Positions 14,346-21,540 are shown, counted from the stretch's first letter. The stretch: DNA of 21,540 nt from CAZBPZ01 sp964493955 (GCA_964493955.1 CAZBPZ010000024.1:1-21540); one strand, 5' to 3'. Notes: a model not told the origin generated them from the letters alone. Numbers and translations: made by a program.

Positions 14346-15751
14346 CCGCCCCCGGCACCAGCCCCCGGCTCGAGGCCGTAGCGGCGCTTCAGGAACTGCA
14401 GACCGGTGATGGGATAGAGGGCGGCCACCAGGATATCCCCGATGTCCGTGGTAAAGTCCTGCACCATTGCCCGGGCCCTGTCCATCTCCGGCTCCAGCAG
14501 GTCGGCCGGGCGGCAGGTGATGGGTGTCTGCCCGCGCTTGTAGTGTTTCAGCACCGTGGCCTGCACATCCGGGTCTATCGGGGCCGGGGGCCGACCGTAA
14601 AGCCCGTAGCAGTAGTCCATCAGCTGGGTGGTCACCAGCTTGTAGCGTCCCACCAGCACGTTCTGGACAGCCTGCACGCCCACAATCTGGCTGGTAGGTG
14701 TCACCAGCGGTGGATACCCCAGTTCCTTGCGGACACGGGGTATCTCGGCATAGACCTCCGGCAACCTGTCCAGCGCTTTCGACTGACGCAGTTGCAGCAC
14801 CAGGTTGGAAAGCATCCCGCCCGGCACCTGGTGTGCCAGCACGCCGGTATCAATCACCGAGACGCGTGTCTTGTTCAGGAAGTCCTGATAGTTAGCCGCA
14901 ATCTCTTCCAGCCTGTTCCCGGCCTCGAGCAGCCGCCCCAGCTCAATCCCGGTCTCCCGGGGGGTGCCCCTCAGGGCCGCCACGAAGGGCTCCACCGCCG
15001 GCTGCGCCGAGCGCAGCGCCAGCGGGGCCAGGGCGGTGTCAATCACGTCAACCCCGGCCTCAATTGCCTTCCAGCAGGCCATTGAGGCCATGCCCCCGGT
15101 ATAGTGCGTGTGGAGCTGGAGCGGTACCCGCAGCACCCCCTTGAGGGCACGCACCAGGGTATAGGCATCATCCGGGGCCAGCAACCCGGCCATGTCCTTA
15201 ATGCAGATGCTATCGGCCCCCATGCGCTCCAGGGTCCGCGCCTTCTCAATGTAGTAGTCAAGGTTATAGATGGGGCCGCCCATTTTGCCCTCGGTAATGG
15301 AGTAGCAGATGGCAAGCTGGGCATGCTTGCCGCAGCGCTTGACCTCCCCCAGGCAGGCCTCCAGGTTACGCTCGTCGTTAAGGGCATCGAAGATTCTGAA
15401 GATGTCTATACCCACCTCGGCGGCGTGCCGGATGAAGGCCTGTACCACGTCATCGGCATAGTGGCGGTAACCCACCAGGTTCTGCCCCCGCACCAGCATC
15501 TGCAGGGGGGTGTTGGGCATGGCCTGTTTGAGCAGCCGCGGCCTCTGCCAGGGGTCCTCGTCAAGGAAGCGGGTGGCCACATCAAAGGTTGCACCCCCCC
15601 ATACCTCGGCCGAATGCAGGCCCACCCCGTCCAGCGCCTCCGCCAGCTTCAGCATATCCTCGGTACGCAGCCGGGTGGCCAGGAGCGACTGGTGCCCGTC
15701 ACGCAGGGTGGTATCGGTAATTCTGAGGGGAGTACCGGTGGTTGCCATCAT
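14342..15751 (-). CDS. Pyruvate carboxylase subunit B / oxaloacetate decarboxylase alpha-type carboxyltransferase
   Basis: A 469-residue carboxyltransferase that exchanges a carboxyl group between biotin and pyruvate/oxaloacetate. Seen: LRITDTTLRDGHQSLLATRL (9-28), with metal-binding Asp in TLRD; EVWGGATFDVATRFL (49-63), MLVRGQNLVGYRHYADD (85-101), FRIFDALND (118-126), SICIKDMAGLL with Lys185 (181-191), LHTHYTGGMASM with His214 and His216 (213-224), and GGMLSNL. It ends shortly after the conserved carboxyltransferase tail and lacks the C-terminal biotin-lipoyl domain with its AMKM motif, so a separate biotin carrier and biotin carboxylase must exist elsewhere. The ATG at 15751 (or the adjacent 15748) follows GGAGG by 8 nt; the open frame up to 15817 is not family-like. 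No membrane subunits of the sodium-pump decarboxylase are nearby, which favours the pyruvate carboxylase role. Confidence 0.9.
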   Translation of the reverse strand: MMATTGTPLRITDTTLRDGHQSLLATRLRTEDMLKLAEALDGVGLHSAEVWGGATFDVATRFLDEDPWQRPRLLKQAMPNTPLQMLVRGQNLVGYRHYADDVVQAFIRHAAEVGIDIFRIFDALNDERNLEACLGEVKRCGKHAQLAICYSITEGKMGGPIYNLDYYIEKARTLERMGADSICIKDMAGLLAPDDAYTLVRALKGVLRVPLQLHTHYTGGMASMACWKAIEAGVDVIDTALAPLALRSAQPAVEPFVAALRGTPRETGIELGRLLEAGNRLEEIAANYQDFLNKTRVSVIDTGVLAHQVPGGMLSNLVLQLRQSKALDRLPEVYAEIPRVRKELGYPPLVTPTSQIVGVQAVQNVLVGRYKLVTTQLMDYCYGLYGRPPAPIDPDVQATVLKHYKRGQTPITCRPADLLEPEMDRARAMVQDFTTDIGDILVAALYPITGLQFLKRRYGLEPGAGAGGG

Positions 15752-15853
15752 GGGAGTAACCTCCCTCCCTTGCTCGTGCTTACCCGCTTCTGGCACGGGC
15801 AGGCAGCCCGATGTCACCTCTCACCAGACACGAGGCCGTACAGAGGCTATCCC

Positions 15854-15882
15854 AGTGTAAGCCGATTTCACGGCCGGTGCAA
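15854..15882 (-). promoter_or_regulatory. Promoter of the carboxyltransferase gene
   Basis: The minus strand reads TTGCAC (15882-15877), a 17-nt spacer and TACACT (15859-15854). This is a good sigma-70-type match. The leader to the ATG at 15751 would be about 95 nt. Confidence 0.6.
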
Positions 15883-16028
15883 GTAGCAGACCGGCGGCCC
15901 ACTACGCTGTACCCCGGCCTTCAACCGGAATGCCAGGGGCTCTCCCGCTGCCTGTTGCACCGGGTAACACTCCACCACGGGGAGCACCAGCCCCGGACCA
16001 AACATGACCCCAGGCAGCACAAGGAGCA

Positions 16029-16050
16029 GCCCGCCTGCACAAAAGCGGGC
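16029..16050. repeat. Inverted repeat GCCCGC-N10-GCGGGC upstream of the ABC operon promoter
   Basis: Perfect 6-bp arms (16029-16034 and 16045-16050) separated by 10 nt, ending 7 bp before the -35 box at 16058. The position suits a regulator operator. It is not followed by a T-run on either strand, so it is not an intrinsic terminator. Short arms in GC-rich DNA limit confidence. Confidence 0.35.
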
Positions 16051-16057
16051 AAAACCC

Positions 16058-16086
16058 TTGACGTACCAGCCTTGCCAAGCTATACT
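16058..16086 (+). promoter_or_regulatory. Promoter of the peptide ABC transporter operon
   Basis: TTGACG (16058-16063), a 17-nt spacer and TATACT (16081-16086): one mismatch from consensus in each hexamer and ideal spacing. Transcription would start near 16093, leaving about 140 nt of leader before the binding-protein ATG. Confidence 0.75.
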
Positions 16087-16116
16087 CGCAGAAGTGGCTG
16101 CTTGAATTGAGTTATT

Positions 16117-16163
16117 GGCCCGCCCGGCCCCCTGGATGCCTGGCCGGGGTGGCATGGTGGGCC
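16117..16163 (+). promoter_or_regulatory. GC-rich foldable segment in the ABC operon leader
   Basis: CCCGGCC (16123-16129) can pair with GGCCGGG (16142-16148), and the flanking GGCCC (16117-16121) with GGGCC (16159-16163), giving a nested stem in the 5' leader. It does not match a riboswitch class I know, and GC richness makes such stems easy to find. Confidence 0.25.
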
Positions 16164-16232
16164 CCTCAGTTCACTGAATCTTCGGGCAGGACAGCTGGCC
16201 ACAGACTGTAGCACAGGCAAAAGGAGGCACAA

Positions 16233-18050
16233 ATGGTAACAGGTAGTGGAAGGGGGTGGCGAGGCCGAGGCAAGACCCTGGCAGGGAGCCTGCTGGTGCT
16301 GGTAGTAGCACTGGCAATGGTCCTATCTTCCTGCCAGGCCGCTCAGGCACCCGGCCCCGAGGAACCCACCGAACCGGCCGCCAAGCCGGAAATCAAAAAC
16401 CCTGGCACCTTCGTCTACGCGACCATCGGTCCCCCGGACTCGCTCGACCCGGCTTACGCCTATGATACGGCCAGCGGCGAGATTATCCAGGCAGTCTACG
16501 AGACGCTGGTCTTCTTCGACGGCGAAAGCACCACCGAGTTTGTGCCGGGCCTCGCCACCGAGTGGACCATTTCCGAGGACGGCAAGACCTACCGTTTCAA
16601 AATCCGCAAGGGGGTCAAGTTCCACAACGGCAACGACCTGACCCCGGAGGATGTTGAGTACTCGTTCGAGCGGGGCATGGTGCAGGACTACGGTGCCGGT
16701 CCGCAGTGGATGATATTCGAGCCGCTCTTCGGCCCGGATACCCACAGCTCCCGCACCGACGACGGCCTGATACCGCTGGAGGAAATCAAGAGCAAGGTTG
16801 AGGTTGACGGCGACTGGGTGCAGTTCAACCTGGCCGCCCCCTATGAGCCTTTCCTCCAGATTCTGGCCGGTACCTGGGGCTCCATTGTCGACAAGGAGTG
16901 GTGCATCGAGAACGGCGACTGGGACGGCACCCAGGCCTCGTACGAGAAGCTGAACGACCCGCCGTCCGGTGGCTCACCGCTCCAGTCCATCATGAACGGC
17001 ACCGGGCCCTTCAAGCTGGAGAGGTGGGAGCCAGGCGTTGAGACCGTCCTCGTCCGCAACGATAACTACTGGCGCGAGCCCGCCAGCCTGGAGAAGGTGG
17101 TCATCAAGGTGGTTGACGAGTGGACCACCCGCCGCCTCATGCTCGAGGCCGGCGACGCCGACCTGGTTGATGTCCCCCGGGCCCACATTGAAGAGCTTGA
17201 GGACGTCCCCAACCTGACCATCTACAAGGACCTGCCCTCGCTCAGCGCCGATGGCTTCTTCTTCCAGTTCAACATCAGCGAGGACAGCACCTTCATCGGC
17301 AGCGGCAAGCTGGACGGCAAGGGTATCCCGCGCGACTTCTTCTCTGACGTGCATGTCCGCAAGGGCTTCGCCTACGCCTTTGACTGGGAGACCTATCTCA
17401 AGGACGCCCTGCTCAACGAGGGCCAGCAGGTCGGCTCACCTATTGTCGAAGGGCTGTCTTACTATGACCCCAATGCCCCGCGCTACACCTTTGACCTTGC
17501 CAAGGCGGAGGAGCACCTCAAGCAGGCCTGGGGCGGCGAGGTCTGGGAGAAAGGTTTCACCCTGACCCTGGCCTACAACGCCGGCAACCTGGCGCGGAAG
17601 ACCGCCTGCGAAATCCTGCAGCAGAACCTCTTCAGCATCAACGAGAAGTTCACCGTGCTCATCCAGGTGATGCAGTGGCCCACGCTGCTGCGCGGCATGT
17701 ACGCCGGTCTGCTGCCGATGTTCCAGATTGGCTGGCTGGCCGATTACCCGGACGCCCACAACTTCGTCTTCCCGTTCATGCACAGCTCGGGTACCTTCTC
17801 CGGGTGGCAGAACTACAAGAACCCCCAGGTGGACGAGCTAATCAAGCAGGGTATCCAGGCCACAACCCCGGCCGAGCGCGAGGCCATCTACCGGCAGCTG
17901 GACCAGCTCTACTTCGAGGACGTGCCCAGCTTCATCATCGCCCAGCCGCTTGGTCGGCGCTTCTTCCGCGACTGGATTAAGGGGTTCTACTTCAACCCGA
18001 CCCTGCCCGGCGCCTTCGGCAACCTCTACACCCTGAGCAAGGGCTACTAG
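16233..18050 (+). CDS. Peptide/nickel-type ABC transporter substrate-binding lipoprotein (SBP_bac_5 family)
   Basis: A 605-residue extracellular solute-binding protein of the DppA/OppA family. Basic N-terminus, hydrophobic segment AGSLLVLVVALAMVLSSC and lipobox LSSC with Cys34, then an acidic/Pro linker (PGPEEPTEPAAKP). Family signatures: GTFVYATIGPPDSLDPAYAYD (58-78), GLATEWTISEDGKTYRFKIR with KGVKFHNGNDLTPEDVEYSF near residues 100-144, and a C-terminal domain with PMFQIGWLADYPDAHNFVFP. It delivers solute to the permeases encoded downstream; peptides are the usual cargo, but this family also binds nickel, sugars and other solutes, and specificity cannot be read. ATG at 16233 with AGGAGG 6 nt upstream. 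First gene of a five-gene operon, followed by a 130-nt gap with a strong hairpin that may set its expression above that of the permeases. Confidence 0.93.
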   Translation: MVTGSGRGWRGRGKTLAGSLLVLVVALAMVLSSCQAAQAPGPEEPTEPAAKPEIKNPGTFVYATIGPPDSLDPAYAYDTASGEIIQAVYETLVFFDGESTTEFVPGLATEWTISEDGKTYRFKIRKGVKFHNGNDLTPEDVEYSFERGMVQDYGAGPQWMIFEPLFGPDTHSSRTDDGLIPLEEIKSKVEVDGDWVQFNLAAPYEPFLQILAGTWGSIVDKEWCIENGDWDGTQASYEKLNDPPSGGSPLQSIMNGTGPFKLERWEPGVETVLVRNDNYWREPASLEKVVIKVVDEWTTRRLMLEAGDADLVDVPRAHIEELEDVPNLTIYKDLPSLSADGFFFQFNISEDSTFIGSGKLDGKGIPRDFFSDVHVRKGFAYAFDWETYLKDALLNEGQQVGSPIVEGLSYYDPNAPRYTFDLAKAEEHLKQAWGGEVWEKGFTLTLAYNAGNLARKTACEILQQNLFSINEKFTVLIQVMQWPTLLRGMYAGLLPMFQIGWLADYPDAHNFVFPFMHSSGTFSGWQNYKNPQVDELIKQGIQATTPAEREAIYRQLDQLYFEDVPSFIIAQPLGRRFFRDWIKGFYFNPTLPGAFGNLYTLSKGY

Positions 18051-18077
18051 ACCCCGGAATGGCCTAAAACGAACGAT

Positions 18078-18112
18078 GTACCCGTGGCGGTCACAGTGAC
18101 CGCCACGGGTAC
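18078..18112 (+). promoter_or_regulatory. Perfect 17-bp inverted repeat / hairpin between binding-protein and permease genes
   Basis: GTACCCGTGGCGGTCAC (18078-18094), one A, then its exact reverse complement (18096-18112). The pairing extends two more positions outward (A-U and U-G). In RNA it folds into a stem of about 17 bp with a small loop. No T-run follows (GTGCGAG), so a standard rho-independent terminator is not indicated. Such hairpins behind a binding-protein gene commonly protect the upstream mRNA from 3' exonucleases or partly attenuate read-through, raising binding protein over permease. A DNA operator is the other reading. Confidence 0.8.
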
Positions 18113-18180
18113 GTGCGAGTGTCTGGCGGCCCTGGCATGCCCGGCAGGCCCGGGCCGGCCGGGGTCCACGGAGTGCTGTT

Positions 18181-19227
18181 TTGGAACTCAGAGCGTACAT
18201 TGTACGCCGCGTTTTTTTGCTTGTCCCCGTCCTCATCGGGGTGACGGTGCTGATATTCGCCCTCCTGCAGCTCTTTGACCCGGTGGAGAGGGCCTCCCTC
18301 TACGTGAAGGATGCCCGCCAGTTCGCCAACGTGGACGCCATCATCGAGAAGTACGGCCTCAACGAGCCGGTCTGGGTACAGTACGGTTACTGGATTAACG
18401 AGGTCTTTCACGGCAACCTCGGCTGGTCAAGGGTCGTCTCCCTGCCGGTCAGCAAAGCAATCCTGAACTTCCTGCCGGCCACCCTGGAGCTGGCTCTTTT
18501 CGCCGCCCCTCTTATCATCATCAGTGGCATCTATTTCGGCAGCAAGGCCGCCGTGCACAAGGACCATGCCATCGACCACTTCACGCGCCTCGGTGCGATT
18601 GTAGGCTGGTCGCTGCCGACCTTCTGGCTGGGCCTGGTACTGCTGATGCTCTTTTACGGCTATTTCTCCGGGCTGCTGCCGCCGGAGAGGCTCAGCACCG
18701 AGGTCAGCCTCTATGTCAATTCCGCCGAGTTCACGCGGTACACGCGGATAAACACCCTGGACGCCATTCTCAATGGTGACCTGCGTGTCTTCCTGGACAG
18801 CCTGCGCCACCTGGTCCTGCCCGTCATCACGGTGAGCGTGGTGAACGTGGCATTCATCATGCGCCTGATGCGCTCCAGCATGCTGGAGGCACTGGGCAAG
18901 GGCTACATCACCACCGCCCGCGCCAAGGGGCTGGACGAAAACACCGTCGTCAACAAGCATGCCCGGCGTAACGCCCTCATCCCGGTGCTGACGGTCTCCG
19001 GCTACCTCTTCGCCGGACTGGTCAACGGTGTCGTCATTACGGAGACCATCTTCAATTACAAGGGGCTGGGCTGGTGGGCCTGGCAATCGGCGGTGTTGCT
19101 GGACATGCCTTCGGTGCTGGCCTTTGCCCTGTTCAACGGCATACTCTTCGTACTGACAAACCTGGTGGTTGACCTTCTCTACGCCAGGATTGACCCGCGG
19201 GTCAGGCTGGGGGCCGAGGTGTCATGA
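18181..19227 (+). CDS. Peptide ABC transporter permease, DppB/OppB-like
   Basis: A 348-residue inner-membrane permease. It opens with the family ELRAYIVRRVFLLVPVLIGVTVL (2-24) including the first transmembrane helix, and has about six hydrophobic segments, among them LELALFAAPLIIISGIYFG, FWLGLVLLMLFYGYFSGLL and FALFNGILFVLTNLVVDLLY. The cytoplasmic EAA loop that docks to the ATPase is EALGKGYITTARAKGLDE then HARRNALIPVLT (about 239-272). The C-terminus RIDPRVRLG is typical. The start is TTG at 18181, the only good in-frame option, with GGAG 7 nt upstream. Its last codons overlap the next permease gene by 4 nt (ATGA). About 100 residues of periplasmic sequence between helices 1 and 2 are normal for this class. 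Confidence 0.93.
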   Translation: MELRAYIVRRVFLLVPVLIGVTVLIFALLQLFDPVERASLYVKDARQFANVDAIIEKYGLNEPVWVQYGYWINEVFHGNLGWSRVVSLPVSKAILNFLPATLELALFAAPLIIISGIYFGSKAAVHKDHAIDHFTRLGAIVGWSLPTFWLGLVLLMLFYGYFSGLLPPERLSTEVSLYVNSAEFTRYTRINTLDAILNGDLRVFLDSLRHLVLPVITVSVVNVAFIMRLMRSSMLEALGKGYITTARAKGLDENTVVNKHARRNALIPVLTVSGYLFAGLVNGVVITETIFNYKGLGWWAWQSAVLLDMPSVLAFALFNGILFVLTNLVVDLLYARIDPRVRLGAEVS

Positions 19228-20114
19228 AGGACAATCTGGCCTATCTCTGGTACCGGCTCCGCAAGAACCCGCTGTCGCTGGCTGGTATCGCCATCCTGCT
19301 GGTCTTTATTGCCATTGCTGCCCTGGCACCGGTGATTGCCCCACCCCCGGAAGGTCATACCAACGTTTACCAGATTCCCCGCTACGGTTTCTCGCCCACG
19401 CCCACACCTCCCAGCCCGGAGCATCCTTTCGGCACCACCCAGGGCCAGTACGATATCCTCTACGGCGTCGTCTGGGGGACGCGCAGCGCCTTCCGGGTAG
19501 GGCTGGTGGTGGTGGGCGCCACGGTGACCATCGGCGTCGTACTGGGCAGCCTGGCGGGGTACTTCGGCGGGCTGGTTGACGAGGTCATCATGCGCGTCAC
19601 CGATGTCTTCATGGCCTTCCCGGCCCTCATCCTGGCCATGGCCATCACGGTGGCGCTCGGCCCCAGCCTCAACAGCGTTATGCTGGCCCTGGTGATAGTC
19701 TCCTGGCCCTCCTACACGCGCCTCATCCGGGGGGACATCCTCACCGTGCGCGAGGAAGACTTCGTCCAGGCCTCAAAGGGAATCGGCGCTTCCCACCTCA
19801 GGATAATCACCCGCCACATCCTGCCGAACGCCATCTTCCCCACCCTGGTAATGGCCTCGCTTGATATTGGGGCGGTGGTGCTGGCCGCCGCCGGCCTGAG
19901 CTTCCTGGGGCTGGGGGCCCCGGAAGGCTACGCCGACTGGGGGCAGATGATCCAGTTCGCCCGCAACTGGATTGTGGGGCCACCCGGTGACCCGCTGGCC
20001 TACTGGTACACCGTGGTCATCCCGGGGCTGTTCATCCTCTTCTTCGTACTGGGCTGGAACCTGCTGGGCGACGCCTTCCGCGACATCCTCGACCCCAGGC
20101 TGGGGAGGCAGTAG
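19224..20114 (+). CDS. Peptide ABC transporter permease, DppC/OppC-like
   Basis: A 296-residue partner permease. N-terminal YRLRKNPLSLAGIAILLVFIAIAALAP carries the first membrane helix; the next segment ends in the diagnostic HPFGTTQGQYDILYGVVWGTR, where DppC proteins usually read HxxGTDxxGRD. The EAA loop is REEDFVQASKGIGASHLRIITRHILPNAI (about 176-204), followed by LDIGAVVLAAAGLSFLGLGA and a last helix ending in GDAFRDILDPRLG. The ATG at 19224 overlaps the dppB-like stop (ATGA), implying translational coupling. Its TAG is followed directly by the TTG start of the ATPase gene. Confidence 0.93.
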   Translation: MKDNLAYLWYRLRKNPLSLAGIAILLVFIAIAALAPVIAPPPEGHTNVYQIPRYGFSPTPTPPSPEHPFGTTQGQYDILYGVVWGTRSAFRVGLVVVGATVTIGVVLGSLAGYFGGLVDEVIMRVTDVFMAFPALILAMAITVALGPSLNSVMLALVIVSWPSYTRLIRGDILTVREEDFVQASKGIGASHLRIITRHILPNAIFPTLVMASLDIGAVVLAAAGLSFLGLGAPEGYADWGQMIQFARNWIVGPPGDPLAYWYTVVIPGLFILFFVLGWNLLGDAFRDILDPRLGRQ

Positions 20115-21272
20115 TTGGACAACCTGCTCTCTATCCGGGACCTCAGCGTTGAATTCCAGATGTACGAAGGCACCGTGCGGGCGCTGGACAACGTCAACCT
20201 GGACATTGGCCGCCAGGAGACCTTCGGGCTGGTGGGCGAGACCGGCTCTGGCAAGTCGATGACAGCCCTGTCCATCCTCCGCCTGGTACCCCACCCCGGC
20301 CGGATAGTCTCCGGCAGCATCCTGTTCGACCCGGATAGCCTCGGCCGGCCGCGCGACCTGCTGCAGCTCACCGAGCAGGAGATGCGCGAGCTCAGGGGCA
20401 GTACTATCTCCATGGTCTTCCAGGAGCCAAGCGCCGCCCTGAACCCGGTCTTCTCCATCGGCGACCAGATTGCCGAGGTCATCCTCCTCCACCGCCACCC
20501 CGAAGTAGCGGAGAGGGCCCTGGCCGGCGTGACAGCCCGGCTGGAAGAGGGGCACGGCCCGGTACACGCCGCCACCCTGCCTTTCCTGATGATGGAGAAG
20601 GCCCTGATGCGCGAGGCCGGCCACGTTGCCGGCAGCTTTACGGTTGACATGGTGCAACGGCTCCCACTGCTGCGCCGCCTCACCGGCCGGCTCAAGAAGG
20701 CCGCCATGGAGATGGCGGTGGAGGCCCTGCGGCAGGTGGAGATTCCAGACCCGGAGCGGGTAGTCCGTGCCTATCCCCACGAGCTGAGCGGGGGCATGAA
20801 GCAGCGCGCCATGATTGCCGCCGCCCTGGCCTGCTCACCCCGCTTCCTGATAGCCGATGAGCCAACCACTGCCCTGGACGTGACCATCCAGGCCCAGATA
20901 CTGGACCTGCTGCGCCGTCTGCGGGACGAGCGCCAGGCATCGGTGCTTTACATCACCCATGACCTGGCGGTGGCCGCCGAACTCTGCGACCGCATTGGCG
21001 TTATGTACTCCGGCAGCATCTGCGAGGTTGCCAGCGTGGGCGACCTCTTTGCCAACCCTCTCCACCCCTACACCCTGGCCCTGATGGCGGCCGTACCCAG
21101 GCCCGGCCAGAGGCCCCAGGCCATCGGCGGGGACATCCCGGACCCCCTGCACCTGCCCTCCGGGTGCCGCTTCCACCCCCGTTGCCCCCGGGCGGAGACC
21201 ATCTGCCGGCAGGAGCCCCCGGCCCTGCGCCAGATACAGCCGGGACACCGGGTAGCCTGCCACCTGGCATGA
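20115..21272 (+). CDS. Peptide ABC transporter ATPase, DppD/OppD-like, with an internal insertion
   Basis: A 385-residue cytoplasmic ATPase, longer than the usual 320-340. Seen: Walker A GETGSGKS (41-48), Q-loop VFQEPSAALNP (101-111), signature LSGGMKQR (224-231), Walker B FLIADEPT (244-251), switch His282, and the oligopeptide C-terminal motif CRFHPRCPRAETIC (351-364) with Cys351, 357, 364 and 382, which in Dpp ATPases can bind an Fe-S cluster. The extra length lies between the Q-loop region (DQIAEVILLHRHP, about 129) and EALRQVEIPDPERV (about 203-216): some 60-65 residues, helical in character, inserted in the helical subdomain that contacts the permease. The start is TTG at 20115 immediately after the dppC stop, with GGGGAGG 6 nt upstream. 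The pair with the next ATPase is the usual heterodimer. Confidence 0.93.
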   Translation: MDNLLSIRDLSVEFQMYEGTVRALDNVNLDIGRQETFGLVGETGSGKSMTALSILRLVPHPGRIVSGSILFDPDSLGRPRDLLQLTEQEMRELRGSTISMVFQEPSAALNPVFSIGDQIAEVILLHRHPEVAERALAGVTARLEEGHGPVHAATLPFLMMEKALMREAGHVAGSFTVDMVQRLPLLRRLTGRLKKAAMEMAVEALRQVEIPDPERVVRAYPHELSGGMKQRAMIAAALACSPRFLIADEPTTALDVTIQAQILDLLRRLRDERQASVLYITHDLAVAAELCDRIGVMYSGSICEVASVGDLFANPLHPYTLALMAAVPRPGQRPQAIGGDIPDPLHLPSGCRFHPRCPRAETICRQEPPALRQIQPGHRVACHLA

Positions 21273-21281
21273 GGAGACCCT

Positions 21282-21540
21282 TTGGACACACTGATTGAGA
21301 CGCGGAACCTGAAGATGCACTTCCCGATACGCGGCGGGATTCTACGCCGGCCGGTCGGTAGTGTCCGGGCGGTGGATGGTGTCAGCCTGCAAATCCCGGC
21401 CGGGTGCTGGATGGGGCTGGTGGGGGAGTCTGGCTGCGGCAAGACCACCCTCGGCAAGACGATTCTGCGCTTCTTCCGTCCCGTGGGAGGGCACATCTAC
21501 TTCGACGTGGAGACCGCTATCAAGGATGAAATTGAAGCCC
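21282..21540 (+). CDS. Peptide ABC transporter ATPase, DppF/OppF-like (partial, C-terminus off the window)
   Basis: The first 86 residues of the second ATPase. Reads LDTLIETRNLKMHFPIRGG, then VRAVDGVSLQIPAGCWMGLVG and Walker A GESGCGKTTLGKTILRFF. The N-terminal MHFPIRGG followed by a loop is typical of OppF/DppF. Start: TTG at 21282 with GAGGAG 5 nt upstream, 9 nt after the previous stop; no ATG fits the conserved N-terminus. Odd: after GGHIYFD the sequence runs VETAIKDEIEA in place of the usual short GxDI before the Q-loop, which suggests an insertion beginning at the window edge, in line with the insertion in its partner. Confidence 0.9.
   Translation, partial: MDTLIETRNLKMHFPIRGGILRRPVGSVRAVDGVSLQIPAGCWMGLVGESGCGKTTLGKTILRFFRPVGGHIYFDVETAIKDEIEA

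Larger units (their letters stand above)
15752..16232. other. 481-bp divergent intergenic region
   Basis: Holds two well-formed divergent promoters (15854-15882 minus, 16058-16086 plus), a GCCCGC/GCGGGC inverted repeat just upstream of the plus promoter, and an approximately 140-nt leader of the binding-protein gene with GC-rich inverted repeats. No convincing protein-coding frame, tRNA or known riboswitch is seen. The stretch 15883-16028 shows nothing I can name. Confidence 0.6.

Noticed and set aside
15883..16057. Small protein or non-coding RNA gene in the divergent region
   Set aside because: Short open frames there lack ribosome sites and conserved features; only the inverted repeat near its end stands out.
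18078..18112. Rho-independent terminator after the binding-protein gene
   Set aside because: The stem is strong, but no T-run follows and the downstream genes belong to the same transporter, so it is listed as a regulatory hairpin.

Overview
The window is high-GC bacterial DNA, densely coded on both strands. No rRNA, tRNA, CRISPR array or transposase gene was seen. The gene set suggests an anaerobic, organic-acid or peptide-using bacterium: an ATP-driven 2-hydroxyacyl-CoA dehydratase/aryl-CoA reductase cluster, a class III CoA-transferase, a CitE-like lyase, a split pyruvate/oxaloacetate carboxyltransferase, and a Dpp/Opp importer. Such a mix would fit Chloroflexota of the Dehalococcoidia type, but that assignment is inference from gene content and needs marker genes or homology searches.

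Layout. (1) 1-5435, minus strand: a tight operon, in transcription order CaiB/BaiF CoA-transferase, BcrB/BzdO-like subunit, BcrC/BzdN-like subunit, canonical BadF/HgdC-type ATPase, and a diverged second ATPase cut by the window edge. Two Fe-S subunits plus two non-identical ATPases is the composition of class I (ATP-dependent) benzoyl-CoA reductase; simple 2-hydroxyacyl-CoA dehydratases normally have one homodimeric activator. (2) 5587-7139, plus strand: SAM methyltransferase and CitE-like lyase, converging on (3) a minus-strand phosphofructokinase (7149-8120). (4) 8282-14345, plus strand: CocE/NonD hydrolase, a lipoprotein with seven TPRs, a DinB-like protein, a large exported coiled-coil protein and a small acidic lipoprotein. 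(5) 14342-15751, minus strand: carboxyltransferase subunit without a biotin domain; its stop codon shares a CTAG with the stop of the lipoprotein. (6) 16233-21540, plus strand: peptide/nickel-type ABC importer in the order substrate-binding lipoprotein, two permeases, two ATPases, the last cut by the window edge.

Regulatory signals are readable. Several start regions carry TTGnnn-N16/17-TAnnnT promoters (pfkA, DinB gene, coiled-coil gene, carboxyltransferase, ABC operon), and the reductase operon has an extended -10 (TGnTATAAT). A perfect 17-bp inverted repeat lies between the binding-protein gene and its permeases. Many starts are GTG or TTG, fixed by Shine-Dalgarno placement and upstream stops.

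Functionally, the reductase operon would make and reduce or dehydrate an acyl- or aryl-CoA; the carboxyltransferase and PFK belong to central carbon metabolism; the ABC system imports peptides or similar solutes. The most interesting items are the two-ATPase reductase-like operon with an altered ATPase motif, the pair of unrecognised exported proteins at 12268-14345, and an insertion in the importer ATPase.
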